From: Thermoanaerobacterales bacterium
GTDB lineage: Bacteria > Actinomycetota > Acidimicrobiia > Acidimicrobiales > VFJN01
DNA length: 64,000 nt
Reading direction: 5' to 3'
Assembly: GCA_017577565.1 (NCBI GenBank)
Contig: PKRH01000001.1
Span: 1-64,000 of the forward strand
Part shown: piece after piece, positions 28,354 to 36,191 of the stretch
How positions within the stretch are numbered: position 1 is the stretch's first letter
Layout of the letters: each line of letters starts with the position of its first letter
Made by a program: the position numbers and the translations under genes
The notes under the pieces: generated by a model
What the model saw: only the letters and a program-made list of their open reading frames with translations
What the model was told of the DNA's origin: nothing
The model's database searches: none

Positions 28354-29309
28354 CCGACGACGATCGCACCGAGTTCGACCGCATCCGCACGGCCTGCGCC
28401 ACCGTCGCCGGACGGGCCGGGCACGTGACCATCGACCTCGACGCGCTCGACCGGCTGGCCGGCACGATCGCACCCGAGGAGCCGCCGCTGCTGCCGGAGG
28501 AGCGCCCCGCCGGCGACGAGGAGGCCATGGCCATGGAGGTCCTGGCCTGGAACGCGGTGAACTTCGGCTCCGGCTGGTTCCCGGTCCTGCGCAAGCGCGA
28601 GGGCCTCTCCGGTGCCCGCAGCCTGGCCGAGTCGCTCGCCGACCACGTGGCCGAGCACGGCCCGCCGACCGCCGAGTGGCTGTGCGGCGTCGACGTCGCG
28701 ACCTGCGCGGCGATCTTCGGCCAGCCCCACCCGGGCCCGGTCGACGACCTGCTGGAGCTGTTCGCCCGGGCCTGGCACGACCTCGGCGCCCTGCTGGCCG
28801 AGCACCACGGCGGCTCGGCCGCCGCGCTCGTCCGGTCCGCCGAGGGGTCGGCGGACCGGCTGGTGACGACGCTGGGGTCGATGCCGCTCGCCGCCGACGT
28901 GGCCCGCTACGGCGAGGAGGGCGACGAGCTCGAGGTGCCCTTCTACAAGCGGGCGCAGATCACCGTGTCGCACCTCGTGCGGGCCTTCGGCGGCGAGGGG
29001 CTCGGCCGGTTCGAGGACGCCGACCGGCTCACCGCCTTCGCCGACAACCTCGTCCCCCACGTGCTGCGCATGGCCGGGGTCCTCGTCTACGACGACGACC
29101 TCGCCGGGCGCATCGAGCGAGGCGAGCTGCTCGAGCCGGGCAGCGCCGAGGAGGTCGAGATCCGGGCCTGCGCCGTCCACGCCGTCGAGCTGCTCGCCCA
29201 CCGGACCGGCGCCACCCCGGCCGCCATCGACCACCAGCTGTGGCAGCGGGGGCAGGACCCGGCCATCAAGGCGGTGCCCCGGCACCGCTGCCGCTGCAGC
29301 TGGTACTGA
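28350..29309 (+). CDS. Queuosine-5'-phosphate N-glycosylase/hydrolase (Qng1, DUF2419 family)
   Basis: A 319-residue enzyme of the queuosine salvage family (DUF2419). Its eukaryotic relative Qng1 releases queuine from queuosine-5'-phosphate so it can be used by TGT. Features of the family are NFGSGWFPV (about residues 71-79), LEVPFYKRAQI (about 195-205), IRACAVHAVELL (about 271-282) and the Trp/Tyr-rich end. It overlaps the peptidase stop by ATGA, so the four genes from the antitoxin on form one unit. I see no queuosine synthesis or tgt genes in the window, so salvage from outside is plausible. The family assignment is strong; the reaction is by analogy. Confidence 0.85.
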   Translation: MTDDDRTEFDRIRTACATVAGRAGHVTIDLDALDRLAGTIAPEEPPLLPEERPAGDEEAMAMEVLAWNAVNFGSGWFPVLRKREGLSGARSLAESLADHVAEHGPPTAEWLCGVDVATCAAIFGQPHPGPVDDLLELFARAWHDLGALLAEHHGGSAAALVRSAEGSADRLVTTLGSMPLAADVARYGEEGDELEVPFYKRAQITVSHLVRAFGGEGLGRFEDADRLTAFADNLVPHVLRMAGVLVYDDDLAGRIERGELLEPGSAEEVEIRACAVHAVELLAHRTGATPAAIDHQLWQRGQDPAIKAVPRHRCRCSWY

Positions 29310-29369
29310 CGGCGCCGGGCCTCGTCGGCACGATGAGCGGGCGGCGCCGCGCTGTAGGGTGCCGTGGCC

Positions 29370-29972
29370 ATGCTCGACCACGTCTTCACCGATGCCATCG
29401 GCGCCCTGCGCGACTCCCTGGAGCGGGCCTTCCTCGAACGCCAGGCGTTCGAGGAGCGCTTCCAGGTCGACGTGCTGCTGGGCGACGTGACGTGGGAGAC
29501 CTCCTACGGCCTGCCGGGCGAGGGCCTGCCGCCCCGGGTGCAGGCCGACCTGACCCTCGACTGGCCGACGTGGGCGCAGACCGCCTACCGGTCCTGGTAC
29601 GTCGGCGAGCCGTTCAACGACCCGCCGCGCATCGAGATCGAGCTCGTCATCCGGGTCCAGCGCCTGGCCGAGGCGCCCGACCCCAAGGTGGTGCTCGCCG
29701 TGCTGCCCGAGACCAGCGCCCCCATCGGCACGGAGCGACTCGAGCGGTCGGGGCCGACGATCGAGACCGTCTGCTCGGCCGACCTGGAGGAGCGCGAGTA
29801 CGCCATCGAGGTGTCCTACGAGGGCAGCTACGAGCTCGACGAGGCCGCGCTCGAGGACGGCAGCATCCTCGACGACCACCTCAGCGCCATGGGCGGGTGG
29901 ATCGCCTCGACGCTGGTGAAGCTCGGCGACCTGAGCCTGCCCTTCCTCCCGCCGGTCGACGAGGACCACTGA
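29370..29972 (+). CDS. Acidic protein of unknown function
   Basis: A 200-residue protein with no name I can give. It is acidic (SADLEEREYAIEVSYEGSYELDEAALEDG near the end) and begins with a helical segment (FTDAIGALRDSLERAFLERQAFEERF), then beta-rich stretches such as VQADLTLDWPTWAQTAYRSWY and IEIELVIRVQRLA. There is no signal peptide or membrane helix. ATG 29370 lies 9 nt after TAGGGT (29355-29360); GTG 29364 is in frame. It is followed by a regulated promoter for the secreted pair, so it is probably a single-gene unit. A beta-rich fold with an amphipathic N-terminal helix is all I can say. Confidence 0.75.
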   Translation: MLDHVFTDAIGALRDSLERAFLERQAFEERFQVDVLLGDVTWETSYGLPGEGLPPRVQADLTLDWPTWAQTAYRSWYVGEPFNDPPRIEIELVIRVQRLAEAPDPKVVLAVLPETSAPIGTERLERSGPTIETVCSADLEEREYAIEVSYEGSYELDEAALEDGSILDDHLSAMGGWIASTLVKLGDLSLPFLPPVDEDH

Positions 29973-30020
29973 CCCGGCGGACCGGCCGACGCGAGGCGTG
30001 AGGGTTCCACCACTCTCCGC

Positions 30021-30053
30021 TTGACCTTTTCCCGCCGCTGCGGAAACGTTTCC
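30021..30053 (+). promoter_or_regulatory. Promoter with 12-bp palindrome (LacI-type site) before the secreted pair
   Basis: TTGACC (30021-30026) is a good -35. Spaced 17-18 bp downstream are AAACGT or AACGTT, which lie inside the perfect palindrome GGAAACGTTTCC (30042-30053). Its core is the pattern typical of LacI-family operators, with a CpG at the centre. No LacI gene is in this window. Repression by a carbohydrate-sensing factor is an inference. Confidence 0.55.
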
Positions 30054-30119
30054 CCGACACCTCCAGCTTCTCCCCCGCCGGGCCCGCCCGGTGCCCCCCT
30101 GTGTCGAGGAGGCCGTCGC

Positions 30120-31070
30120 ATGTCCAAGCGTCCCGCGCGCTGGCTCGCCGCCGTCCTGTGCGCGCTCGCCATCGGCGCCGCCGGCTCGTGCCACGTCCCG
30201 GAGAGCCACGTCACCCGCAGCTACTACATGGCCCGCAACAGCAAGGACGACGCGGTGCTGCTCGGCTGCCGCAACGCCGACAAGACGGGCCGGATGACGC
30301 TGTTCTTCGGCGCCCCGACCTGGGCCCGGGGCGGCTACGGGGCCACGGCCTGGGGCGCCCCGGACATGCACCTGTGGGACATCCAGAACACGGTCATGGA
30401 CTTCATCCGGGGCTACGCCTGGTGCCGCACCAACAGCAGCCACCGCATCCAGATCGGCATCGGCACCTCCAACAGCACCATCGACAGCCGATCCGTCGAC
30501 TGGCTGCAGGGCCACGGGCGGGCCTGGGCCACCTCGGTGCGCAACGTCGCCGCCTGGGCCAACCGCTACTACCCCGGCGTCGCCCAGGTCTACGGCGCCT
30601 GGGACTTCGAGCCGTCGTGGTCGTCGTTCCAGAAGGCCGACGCGTGGATGAACGGCTACGACGGCTACCCGGGCCGCCAGCCGCTGTTCATCAACGCCTC
30701 GGCCGACGGCTGCTCGACCAGCAACGCCAACAACTCGGCCTGCAACAACGGCTGGACCCAGCAGCGGGTGTGGCACCTGGCCTGGGAGCACGACCCGTCG
30801 CTGCCGATCCCGCAGATCTACACGACGAGCGGCAACCAGGCCCGCCAGTGGCAGCTCATCGACCTGTGGGCGACCGTCAACCGGCGGGACGGCATCTACT
30901 TCTACGGGACGATGACCCAGTGGGGGGCCTGCCAGCAGGTCGGTGGGTGCCGGGGCACGGACAACACGCCCCACAACGGCCACGACCAGCTCCTCTGGTG
31001 GCTCAACAGCGACAGCCGAACGTCCCAGCCGAGCCTCCAGACCATGACCGACATGCACTGGAACTCGTGA
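30120..31070 (+). CDS. Secreted or lipid-anchored protein of unknown function
   Basis: A 316-residue exported protein. The signal peptide (positive start SKRPAR, then WLAAVLCALAIGAA) ends at AGSC, so it is either a lipobox-like site or a signal peptidase I site. The mature part has aromatic-rich motifs (YGAWDFEPSW, YFYGTMTQWG, LLWWLNSDS), pairs of Cys (DGCSTSNANNSACNN; GACQQVGGCRG) likely in disulphides, and LFINASADGC. The pattern recalls secreted glycosidase-like (GH25/DUF1906-type) barrels, with an acidic residue in DFEPSW as a possible catalyst, but I cannot assign it. ATG 30120 has GAGGAGG 7 nt upstream. It is 13 nt before a second secreted gene, and both depend on the 30021 promoter. 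Confidence 0.8.
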   Translation: MSKRPARWLAAVLCALAIGAAGSCHVPESHVTRSYYMARNSKDDAVLLGCRNADKTGRMTLFFGAPTWARGGYGATAWGAPDMHLWDIQNTVMDFIRGYAWCRTNSSHRIQIGIGTSNSTIDSRSVDWLQGHGRAWATSVRNVAAWANRYYPGVAQVYGAWDFEPSWSSFQKADAWMNGYDGYPGRQPLFINASADGCSTSNANNSACNNGWTQQRVWHLAWEHDPSLPIPQIYTTSGNQARQWQLIDLWATVNRRDGIYFYGTMTQWGACQQVGGCRGTDNTPHNGHDQLLWWLNSDSRTSQPSLQTMTDMHWNS

Positions 31071-31083
31071 TCGGAGCGGTGCC

Positions 31084-31746
31084 ATGAGCGACGAGCGCAC
31101 CTCCACCACATCCGGCCGGCGCCGGCCCCGGGGCCGGGGCGCGGTCCTGTTCGCCGCCCTGGTGCTGTCCGCGGTCGCGGCGTCCGCCGCGGCCAGCGCG
31201 GCCCTGAGCCAGGAGGCCCCCGACCCGCTCGAGCAGCAGATGGAGGCCGAGATCGAGGCCATGGTCGACGCCGGGATCCCGCCCGACCACCCAAAGGTCG
31301 AGATGCTCGAGGAGGAGCTGGCCGAGCTCGAGGAGGCCGGGGACGCGGGCGCACCGGCCGAGCCCGGCGTCGACGTCGAGGCGATGATCGAGGAGGCCGA
31401 GGAGGCCGAGGCGCGGGAGGAGGCCGGGGTCGCGCCGGCCGAGCCGGCGTGGGACTCGGGCGAGGTGCTGTGCGAGGTCGTCCCCGGGATCCTCGGCCCC
31501 GACGAGATCGCCGGCGCCCGCTGCGCCAGCGTCCCCCAGCCCGACGGCACCACCCGCTACGTCGCCGTCGCCCCCGACGGGACGGTGCGGACCGTCGCGT
31601 TCGGCCACGACGGCGACGTGCGGCGGCTGGCCGACGTGGCCGTCGACGCCGCGGTCGGCCCGGACACCGCGCTGGCCGCCACGCCCGAGGGCCACCTGGC
31701 GGTGGCGCCGCCGGGCCAGGCGCCCGCGACGGTCGACCTACCCTGA
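31084..31746 (+). CDS. Secreted acidic protein of unknown function
   Basis: A 220-residue exported protein in the same operon as the previous one (13-nt gap). It has a Tat-like positive start (GRRRPRGRGA) without a clear twin-Arg pattern, a hydrophobic run (AVLFAALVLSAVAASAAASAA), then a coiled-coil-prone acidic region (about residues 47-115, rich in Glu and Ala), and a C-terminal domain (about 120-220) with two Cys (VLCEVVPG, ARCASVPQ) and repeated Val/Asp/Gly turns. It overlaps the end of the nickel transporter ATPase by 9 nt (convergent). No function is visible; it may bind the first protein. Confidence 0.75.
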   Translation: MSDERTSTTSGRRRPRGRGAVLFAALVLSAVAASAAASAALSQEAPDPLEQQMEAEIEAMVDAGIPPDHPKVEMLEEELAELEEAGDAGAPAEPGVDVEAMIEEAEEAEAREEAGVAPAEPAWDSGEVLCEVVPGILGPDEIAGARCASVPQPDGTTRYVAVAPDGTVRTVAFGHDGDVRRLADVAVDAAVGPDTALAATPEGHLAVAPPGQAPATVDLP

Positions 31747-32538
31747 CCGCTCCCGCTCGGCGAGCAGGCGCCGATCGAAGCCGTAGGGCAGCTCGAGGCG
31801 GTGGGCGGCGAGCAGCTCGTCGTCGGCCAGGACCTCGGCGATCGGCCCGTCGGCCACCAGCTCACCCCCGTCGAGCACCGCCGCCCGGGTGCACAGCTGG
31901 AGCGCCGCCACCAGGTCGTGGGTGACGACGACGAGCGTGACGTCCAGGCCCGCGACCAGCTCGACCAGCTCGCGCCGGGCGACCGGGTCGAGGTGCGAGG
32001 TCGGCTCGTCGAGCACGAGGACGTCGGGCTCCATGGCCAGCACCGTGGCCAGGGCGGCCCGGCGGGCCTCGCCGCCGCTCAGGTGGTGGGGCGGCCGGTC
32101 GGCGACACCGGTCAGGCCGACCGCGGCCAGCGCCGCCTCGACCCGCTCGTCCAGCTCGGCGCCCCGGAGGCCGAGGTTGGCCGGCCCGAAGGCCACGTCG
32201 TCGCGCACGGTGGGCATGAACAGCTGGTCGTCGGGGTCCTGGAACACGACGCCCACCCGGCGGCGCACCTCCCGGAGGTGCGGCTCCTCGACCGGCAGGC
32301 CGACGACCTCGACGGTGCCGGCGGTGGGGCGGAGCACGCCGTTGAGGTGCAGCACGAGGGTCGTCTTGCCGGCGCCGTTCGGCCCGAGCACCGCCAGCCG
32401 CTCACCGGGGGCGACGTCGAGGTCGATGCCCCGCAGCACCGGCCGGGCCCCGGGGTAGGCGAAGGTGACGCCCCGCAGGCGCAGCGCCGGCGCCCCACCG
32501 GCCACCCCGTCCGCCGCCGTCGGCGCGGTCGCCGTCAC
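31738..32538 (-). CDS. nikO: ECF transporter ATP-binding protein (NikO/CbiO)
   Basis: The ATPase of a nickel or cobalt ECF transporter, 266 residues. Walker A is GPNGAGKTT (about residues 58-66), Q-loop FQDPDDQLFMPT (about 105), signature LSGGEARRAAL (about 156), Walker B VLVLDEPTSHLDP (about 178) and H-loop VVVTHDL (about 210). QDPDDQ is typical of EcfA and CbiO. GTG 32538 overlaps the permease stop as GTGA. Nickel is favoured because the operon is headed by a Nur-type box. Confidence 0.95.
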   Translation of the reverse strand: MTATAPTAADGVAGGAPALRLRGVTFAYPGARPVLRGIDLDVAPGERLAVLGPNGAGKTTLVLHLNGVLRPTAGTVEVVGLPVEEPHLREVRRRVGVVFQDPDDQLFMPTVRDDVAFGPANLGLRGAELDERVEAALAAVGLTGVADRPPHHLSGGEARRAALATVLAMEPDVLVLDEPTSHLDPVARRELVELVAGLDVTLVVVTHDLVAALQLCTRAAVLDGGELVADGPIAEVLADDELLAAHRLELPYGFDRRLLAERERSG

Positions 32539-33308
32539 GGCCCCCACCCGACGAGCGCGGCGGCGACGACGAGCGCGGCCACGGCCGGCACGGCCAGCGC
32601 GGCCGCCCACGCCGCCGGTCCGACGGGGGCCTCGGGGCGCCAGGCCGGCAGCCGCCCGTCCCAGCCCCGGGACACCATGGCCAGGTGCACCCGCTCGCCC
32701 CGCTCGTAGGTGCGCACGAAGAGCGTGCCCGCGGTGGCGGCGACGGCCCGGGCCTGCCAGATCCAGCGGGGGTCGTGCGCCCGGCTGATCCTGGCCACCT
32801 GGAGGCGGCGCATCTCGCCGGCGACGACCTCCAGGTAGCGCAGCATCGACCCGGCGACGGCGGTGAAGGCCGGCGGGGCGCCCAGCCGCTCGACGCCCCG
32901 CAGCAGGTCGGGGACGGGCGTGGTGGCGACGAGGACGAGCGCGGCGGCGAGGCCGAGCACGCCCTTGGCCACGACGTTCCACGCCGCCCACAGCCCGTCC
33001 ACCGACAGGGCGACCCCGAGCACCTCGACCCGGGGGCCGCGGGCGACGAACGGCAGCGCCAGCGCGAAGGCGACGAACGGCAGCTCGGCGGCCAGGCGGG
33101 GCAGCACCGCCCGCAGGGGCACCCGCCCGAGCCGGCCGACGGCCACCACCAGCGCGGCGTGGACGCCGAAGGCCCACACCGCCCGGCGGGGCGTGCAGAC
33201 GACGGCCACGACGAACAGCAGGGTGGCCAGGACCTTGACGTGCGGGGCGAGCCCGTGGACGGGGCTGGGCCCCGGGACCTGGAGGGGCCGCAGCCGCCCG
33301 GCGCTCAT
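32535..33308 (-). CDS. nikQ: ECF transporter T-component (NikQ/CbiQ)
   Basis: The transmembrane coupling protein, 257 residues, with about five or six helices (VKVLATLLFVVAVVC, AALVVAVGRL). The Ala-Arg signatures that touch the ATPases are present as RLQVARISRAHDP and ERVHLAMVSRGWDGRLP (about residues 170 and 215). ATG 33308 overlaps the stop of the N component as ATGA. It forms one unit with M, N and O. Confidence 0.93.
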   Translation of the reverse strand: MSAGRLRPLQVPGPSPVHGLAPHVKVLATLLFVVAVVCTPRRAVWAFGVHAALVVAVGRLGRVPLRAVLPRLAAELPFVAFALALPFVARGPRVEVLGVALSVDGLWAAWNVVAKGVLGLAAALVLVATTPVPDLLRGVERLGAPPAFTAVAGSMLRYLEVVAGEMRRLQVARISRAHDPRWIWQARAVAATAGTLFVRTYERGERVHLAMVSRGWDGRLPAWRPEAPVGPAAWAAALAVPAVAALVVAAALVGWGP

Positions 33309-33622
33309 GGCGCCCCGGTCGCGCCCCGTCCCCGCCGCCGCACGAGCCGGAAGACCACGGCGCCGACCGCGAGGGTGACGAGCACGCCGGCCACGCCGGC
33401 CAGGCCGCCCGACAGCCGCTCGTCGTCGACGCCCTCGACGCCGTAGCCGGCGAGGGGGCTGTCGTCCAGCAGGTGGTCCTCGGCCCGGTCGACGAAGCCG
33501 TGGTCCTCGGCGACCCGCTCGAGCCCGTCGGGGCTGGTCGACGCGTACCAGCTGACGACGCCGGCCAGCAGCAGCGCGAGGGCGACGGCCGCCGCCCAGA
33601 ACCCGCGCCCGCGCCGGGTCAC
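33305..33622 (-). CDS. nikN: Additional ECF component with PDGLE motif (NikN/CbiN-like)
   Basis: A 105-residue membrane protein with two hydrophobic helices, one at each end, and an external loop with SPDGLERVAEDHGF (about residues 30-43), the PDGLE domain found in CbiN and NikN. It associates with the M component and is needed for metal uptake. The loop is acidic, with DRAEDHLLDDSPLAGYGV. GTG 33622 overlaps the M-component stop as GTGA. Confidence 0.93.
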   Translation of the reverse strand: MTRRGRGFWAAAVALALLLAGVVSWYASTSPDGLERVAEDHGFVDRAEDHLLDDSPLAGYGVEGVDDERLSGGLAGVAGVLVTLAVGAVVFRLVRRRGRGATGAP

Positions 33623-34311
33623 CCCGGCACCTCCTCGGCGCCCACCCCCGGCGCCGGCGGGTGCGGCGCGCCGGGGCCGTCGCGCACGAGGTCGGGCCGG
33701 GCCCGGAGCACGGCGCCGACGACCAGCGCGGTGAGGACGCCCTCGCCGACGCCGATGAGCACGTGGGTGCCGACCATGGCGGCGAGCACGCGCCCGAGGT
33801 CGACGTCCGCGGTGCCGCCCACGGCGAACTCGAGGACGAAGGCGGCGGCCGCCAGCGGCACCGAGGCGAACGCCGCCAGCCCGGCGGCCAGCTCGACGCC
33901 GGCGGCACGGTCGGGCAGCACCGCCCGGAGCGCCCGGTACACCAGCCAGCCGCCGAGGCAGCCCACCACCGCCAGGTTGACCACGTTGAGGCCGAGCGCG
34001 GTCAGGCCGCCGTCGGCGAACAGGAGCGCCTGCACCGCGAGCACGACCGTGATGCACACCACCCCCGCCCACGGCCCGACCAGCACGGCCGCCAGCACGC
34101 CGCCGAGCAGGTGGCCGCTCGTGCCCGCGGCGACCGGGAAGTTGAGCATCTGCGCCGCGAAGATGAAGGCTGCGGTGACCGCGGCCAGCGGCACCTGCCG
34201 CTCGCCCAGCTGCTCGCCGCACCGCCGGGCGGCGACGGCGACCGACCCGGCCGCCACGACGCCGGCGACGGCGGAGGTCGGGGCGTCGACGAAGCCGTCG
34301 GGGATGTGCAT
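33619..34311 (-). CDS. nikM: ECF metal-binding S-component (NikM/CbiM)
   Basis: The substrate-binding subunit, 230 residues, with about seven helices. MHIPDGFVD at the start is the metal site of this family: the amino group and the first residues, especially His2, coordinate Ni2+ or Co2+. FIFAAQMLNFPVAAGTSGHLLGG with a second His is also conserved. ATG 34311 is required because Met1 must precede His2. It follows TAACGT by 8 nt. It diverges from the Fur-family regulator gene, with a Nur-type box between. Confidence 0.96.
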   Translation of the reverse strand: MHIPDGFVDAPTSAVAGVVAAGSVAVAARRCGEQLGERQVPLAAVTAAFIFAAQMLNFPVAAGTSGHLLGGVLAAVLVGPWAGVVCITVVLAVQALLFADGGLTALGLNVVNLAVVGCLGGWLVYRALRAVLPDRAAGVELAAGLAAFASVPLAAAAFVLEFAVGGTADVDLGRVLAAMVGTHVLIGVGEGVLTALVVGAVLRARPDLVRDGPGAPHPPAPGVGAEEVPG

Positions 34312-34319
34312 CGGGGCGA

Positions 34320-34348
34320 ACGTTACTGCAATACAGTTGCATCAGGAA
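34320..34348. promoter_or_regulatory. Nur-type box and divergent promoters of nikM and the Fur-family gene
   Basis: TGCAA (34327-34331), 5 nt, TTGCA (34337-34341) matches the Streptomyces Nur box tTGCaa-N5-ttGCAA. On the minus strand it fills the spacer between TTCCTG (34343-34348) and TAACGT (34320-34325) of nikM. On the plus strand TACAGT (34332-34337), the likely -10 of the regulator, lies within it. So both promoters would be blocked by the same Ni-loaded Fur-type protein. Confidence 0.8.
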
Positions 34349-34365
34349 CCGAGGTGCAAGAACCG

Positions 34366-34842
34366 ATGACCCACGTCAGCCCGCCCGGCCCCCGGCCCGC
34401 ACCCGAGGAGGTCGAGGCCGAAGTCGAGGCCATCCTCGCCGGCATCCGGGCCGACGGCGGCCGCGTCACGGCCGGGCGCCGGGCCATCGTCCGCTCCCTG
34501 CTCACGGCCGAGGACCACCACGTCACGGCCGACGACCTGGCCGCCCGGGTCCAGGCCGAGCACCCCGACATCCACCGCTCGACCGTCTACCGGACCCTCG
34601 ACGCCCTGGAGGAGATGGGCGTCATCGACCGCATCACGCTGGGCTCGCGGGGCGCCGTCTACCACCTCGCCGACCACGCCCACCACCACCTCGTGTGCGG
34701 CCGCTGCGGCGCGGTGGAGGAGATCCCGGCCGAGCTGCTGGCGCCCGTGCTCGAGGCCCTGGCCGACCGCACGGCCTTCGCCCTCGACCGGCCCCGGGTC
34801 GCGATCACCGGCCTGTGCCCCGCCTGCCGGGCAGCGGGCTGA
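34366..34842 (+). CDS. nur: Fur-family metalloregulator, probably nickel-responsive Nur
   Basis: A 158-residue Fur-family repressor. The winged helix (about residues 20-85) includes HHVTADDLAARVQAEHPDIHRSTVYRTLDALEEMGVI. The dimerisation and metal part has DHAHHHLVCGRCGAVEEIP (about 103-122) and CPAC at the end, two CXXC pairs for structural zinc, and His clusters for the sensing site. ATG 34366 is used; GTG 34354 is in frame. Position beside a nickel transporter and a Nur-type box make Nur more likely than Zur or FurA. The start lies about 28 nt after TACAGT, so a short leader exists. Confidence 0.88.
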   Translation: MTHVSPPGPRPAPEEVEAEVEAILAGIRADGGRVTAGRRAIVRSLLTAEDHHVTADDLAARVQAEHPDIHRSTVYRTLDALEEMGVIDRITLGSRGAVYHLADHAHHHLVCGRCGAVEEIPAELLAPVLEALADRTAFALDRPRVAITGLCPACRAAG

Positions 34843-34850
34843 GCCGGCCC

Positions 34851-35792
34851 GTGGCCCCCGCCACCCCCACCTCGCGCGTCGACCCGCGGCTGCTCGTGCT
34901 CGCCGGTGCGACCCTCTGGGGCACGACCGGCACGGCCCGGGCCCTGGGGCCCGACGACGCGTCGCCCACCGCCGTCGGGGCGGTGCGGCTCGTCATCGGC
35001 GCCGCCTGCCTCGTGCTGCTGGCCCGGGCCGGGCGCCTCCCGGCCTCGCCGCCGGCCCGGCCGGGCGGGGGCGCCCGGCCCGGCTCGGCGCTGCCGATCG
35101 CCGTGGCCGCCGTGGCCATGGCCGCCTACCAGCCGCTGTTCTTCGGGGGCGTGGCCCGCACCGGCGTCGCCGTCGGCACCGTCGTCGGCATCGGCAGCTC
35201 GCCGATCTTCGCCGGCCTGCTCGGCATGGCCGTGCGGGGCGAGCGCCCCGGCCGGCGCTGGGTGGCGGCCACCGCCCTCGCGGTCGCCGGCACGACCCTG
35301 CTCGTCGGCAGCGGGGGGTCGGACGTCGACCCGCTGGGCATCGGCCTCGCCCTCGGCGCGGGCGGCGCCTACGCCCTCTACGTGCTGGCCTCCAAGATCG
35401 CCCTCGACCGGGGCTGGGCCTCCGACGCCCTGACCGTCCGGGTCTTCGCCCTGGCGGGCGCGCTGCTCGTCCCCGTGGCGCTGGTGGCCGGCGTCGGCCC
35501 CCTCGGGTCGGTGCGGGGCGTGCTCGTGGTCCTCCACCTCGGGGTCGTGACCGTGGCGGTGGCCTACGTCCTGTTCGGCCGGGGCCTCGCCGGCGTCGGC
35601 GTCGGCGCCGCGGGCACGCTGACCCTGGCCGAGCCCGCCACCGCCGCCCTCCTCGGCGTCGCCGTCGTGGGCGAGCGCCTCAGCGGGTCGACGGTCGCCG
35701 GCGTCGCCCTGATCGCCGCCGGCCTGCTGCTGCTCGTGGCCCGCCACGCGCCCGAGCAGGTCCCGTCGGGCGACGGACGCCACGCTGCGTAG
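34851..35792 (+). CDS. EamA/DMT-type transporter
   Basis: A 313-residue inner-membrane protein with ten hydrophobic helices in two five-helix repeats, as in EamA and RhaT. WGTTGTARALGPDDASP in helix 1 and AEPATAALLGVAVVGERLSG near the end (the second-repeat motif) are conserved. Substrates of the family are amino acids, purines or other metabolites; here unknown. GTG 34851 lies 8 nt after the Fur-family stop, so it may be cotranscribed and share nickel control. Its stop codon TAG is also the first half of the -10 box of the next gene. Confidence 0.9.
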   Translation: MAPATPTSRVDPRLLVLAGATLWGTTGTARALGPDDASPTAVGAVRLVIGAACLVLLARAGRLPASPPARPGGGARPGSALPIAVAAVAMAAYQPLFFGGVARTGVAVGTVVGIGSSPIFAGLLGMAVRGERPGRRWVAATALAVAGTTLLVGSGGSDVDPLGIGLALGAGGAYALYVLASKIALDRGWASDALTVRVFALAGALLVPVALVAGVGPLGSVRGVLVVLHLGVVTVAVAYVLFGRGLAGVGVGAAGTLTLAEPATAALLGVAVVGERLSGSTVAGVALIAAGLLLLVARHAPEQVPSGDGRHAA

Positions 35793-35795
35793 CCT
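35790..35795 (+). promoter_or_regulatory. -10 box TAGCCT of the PPOX gene
   Basis: TAGCCT, GGAGCC (6 nt), ATG 35802. The TAG is at the same time the stop codon of the EamA gene (35790-35792). Confidence 0.45.
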
Positions 35796-35801
35796 GGAGC
35801 C

Positions 35802-36188
35802 ATGCTCGACGAGAAGATCCGCAGGCTCGCCACCGAGGGGCGCAACTTCGCCGCCCTCTCGACGATCATGCCCGACGGCACCCCCCAGACGACCCCGGTC
35901 TGGGTCGACGCCGACGAGGAGCACCTGCTCGTCAACACCGAGGTGCACCGGCAGAAGTACCGCAACGTCCGGCGCGACCCCCGGGTGACGGTGTGCATCT
36001 GGGACGCCGAGCAGCCCTACCTCTACGGCGAGGTGCGGGGCGAGGTCGTCGAGACCGTCACCGGCCCCGAGGCCCGCAACCACATCGACGAGCTGTCGCG
36101 CCGCTACACCGGGCAGGACTACGCCAACCCGATCCAGTCGGAGCGGGTGATCCTGAAGATCGCGCCCCGGCGGCAGTACGCCCGCTGA
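35802..36188 (+). CDS. PPOX-class split-barrel protein, probably F420- or flavin-dependent
   Basis: A 128-residue member of the pyridoxamine-phosphate-oxidase-like split-barrel group, near the class with TPVWVDADEEHLLVNTEVHRQKYRNVRRDPRVTV. It uses FMN or, in many actinobacteria, cofactor F420, to reduce unknown substrates. Conserved strands include FAALSTIMPDGTPQTTPVW (about residues 16-34) and PYLYGEVRGEVVE (about 72-84). ATG 35802 follows TAGCCT by 6 nt. Its stop is 3 nt from the end of the convergent kinase gene. Confidence 0.9.
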   Translation: MLDEKIRRLATEGRNFAALSTIMPDGTPQTTPVWVDADEEHLLVNTEVHRQKYRNVRRDPRVTVCIWDAEQPYLYGEVRGEVVETVTGPEARNHIDELSRRYTGQDYANPIQSERVILKIAPRRQYAR

Positions 36189-36191
36189 GGC

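Noticed and set aside
29311-29348. GGCGCCG...CGGCGCC inverted repeat with a 24-nt loop after the queuosine gene
   Set aside because: A 7-bp GC-only stem with a long loop is common in such DNA and not a safe terminator call.
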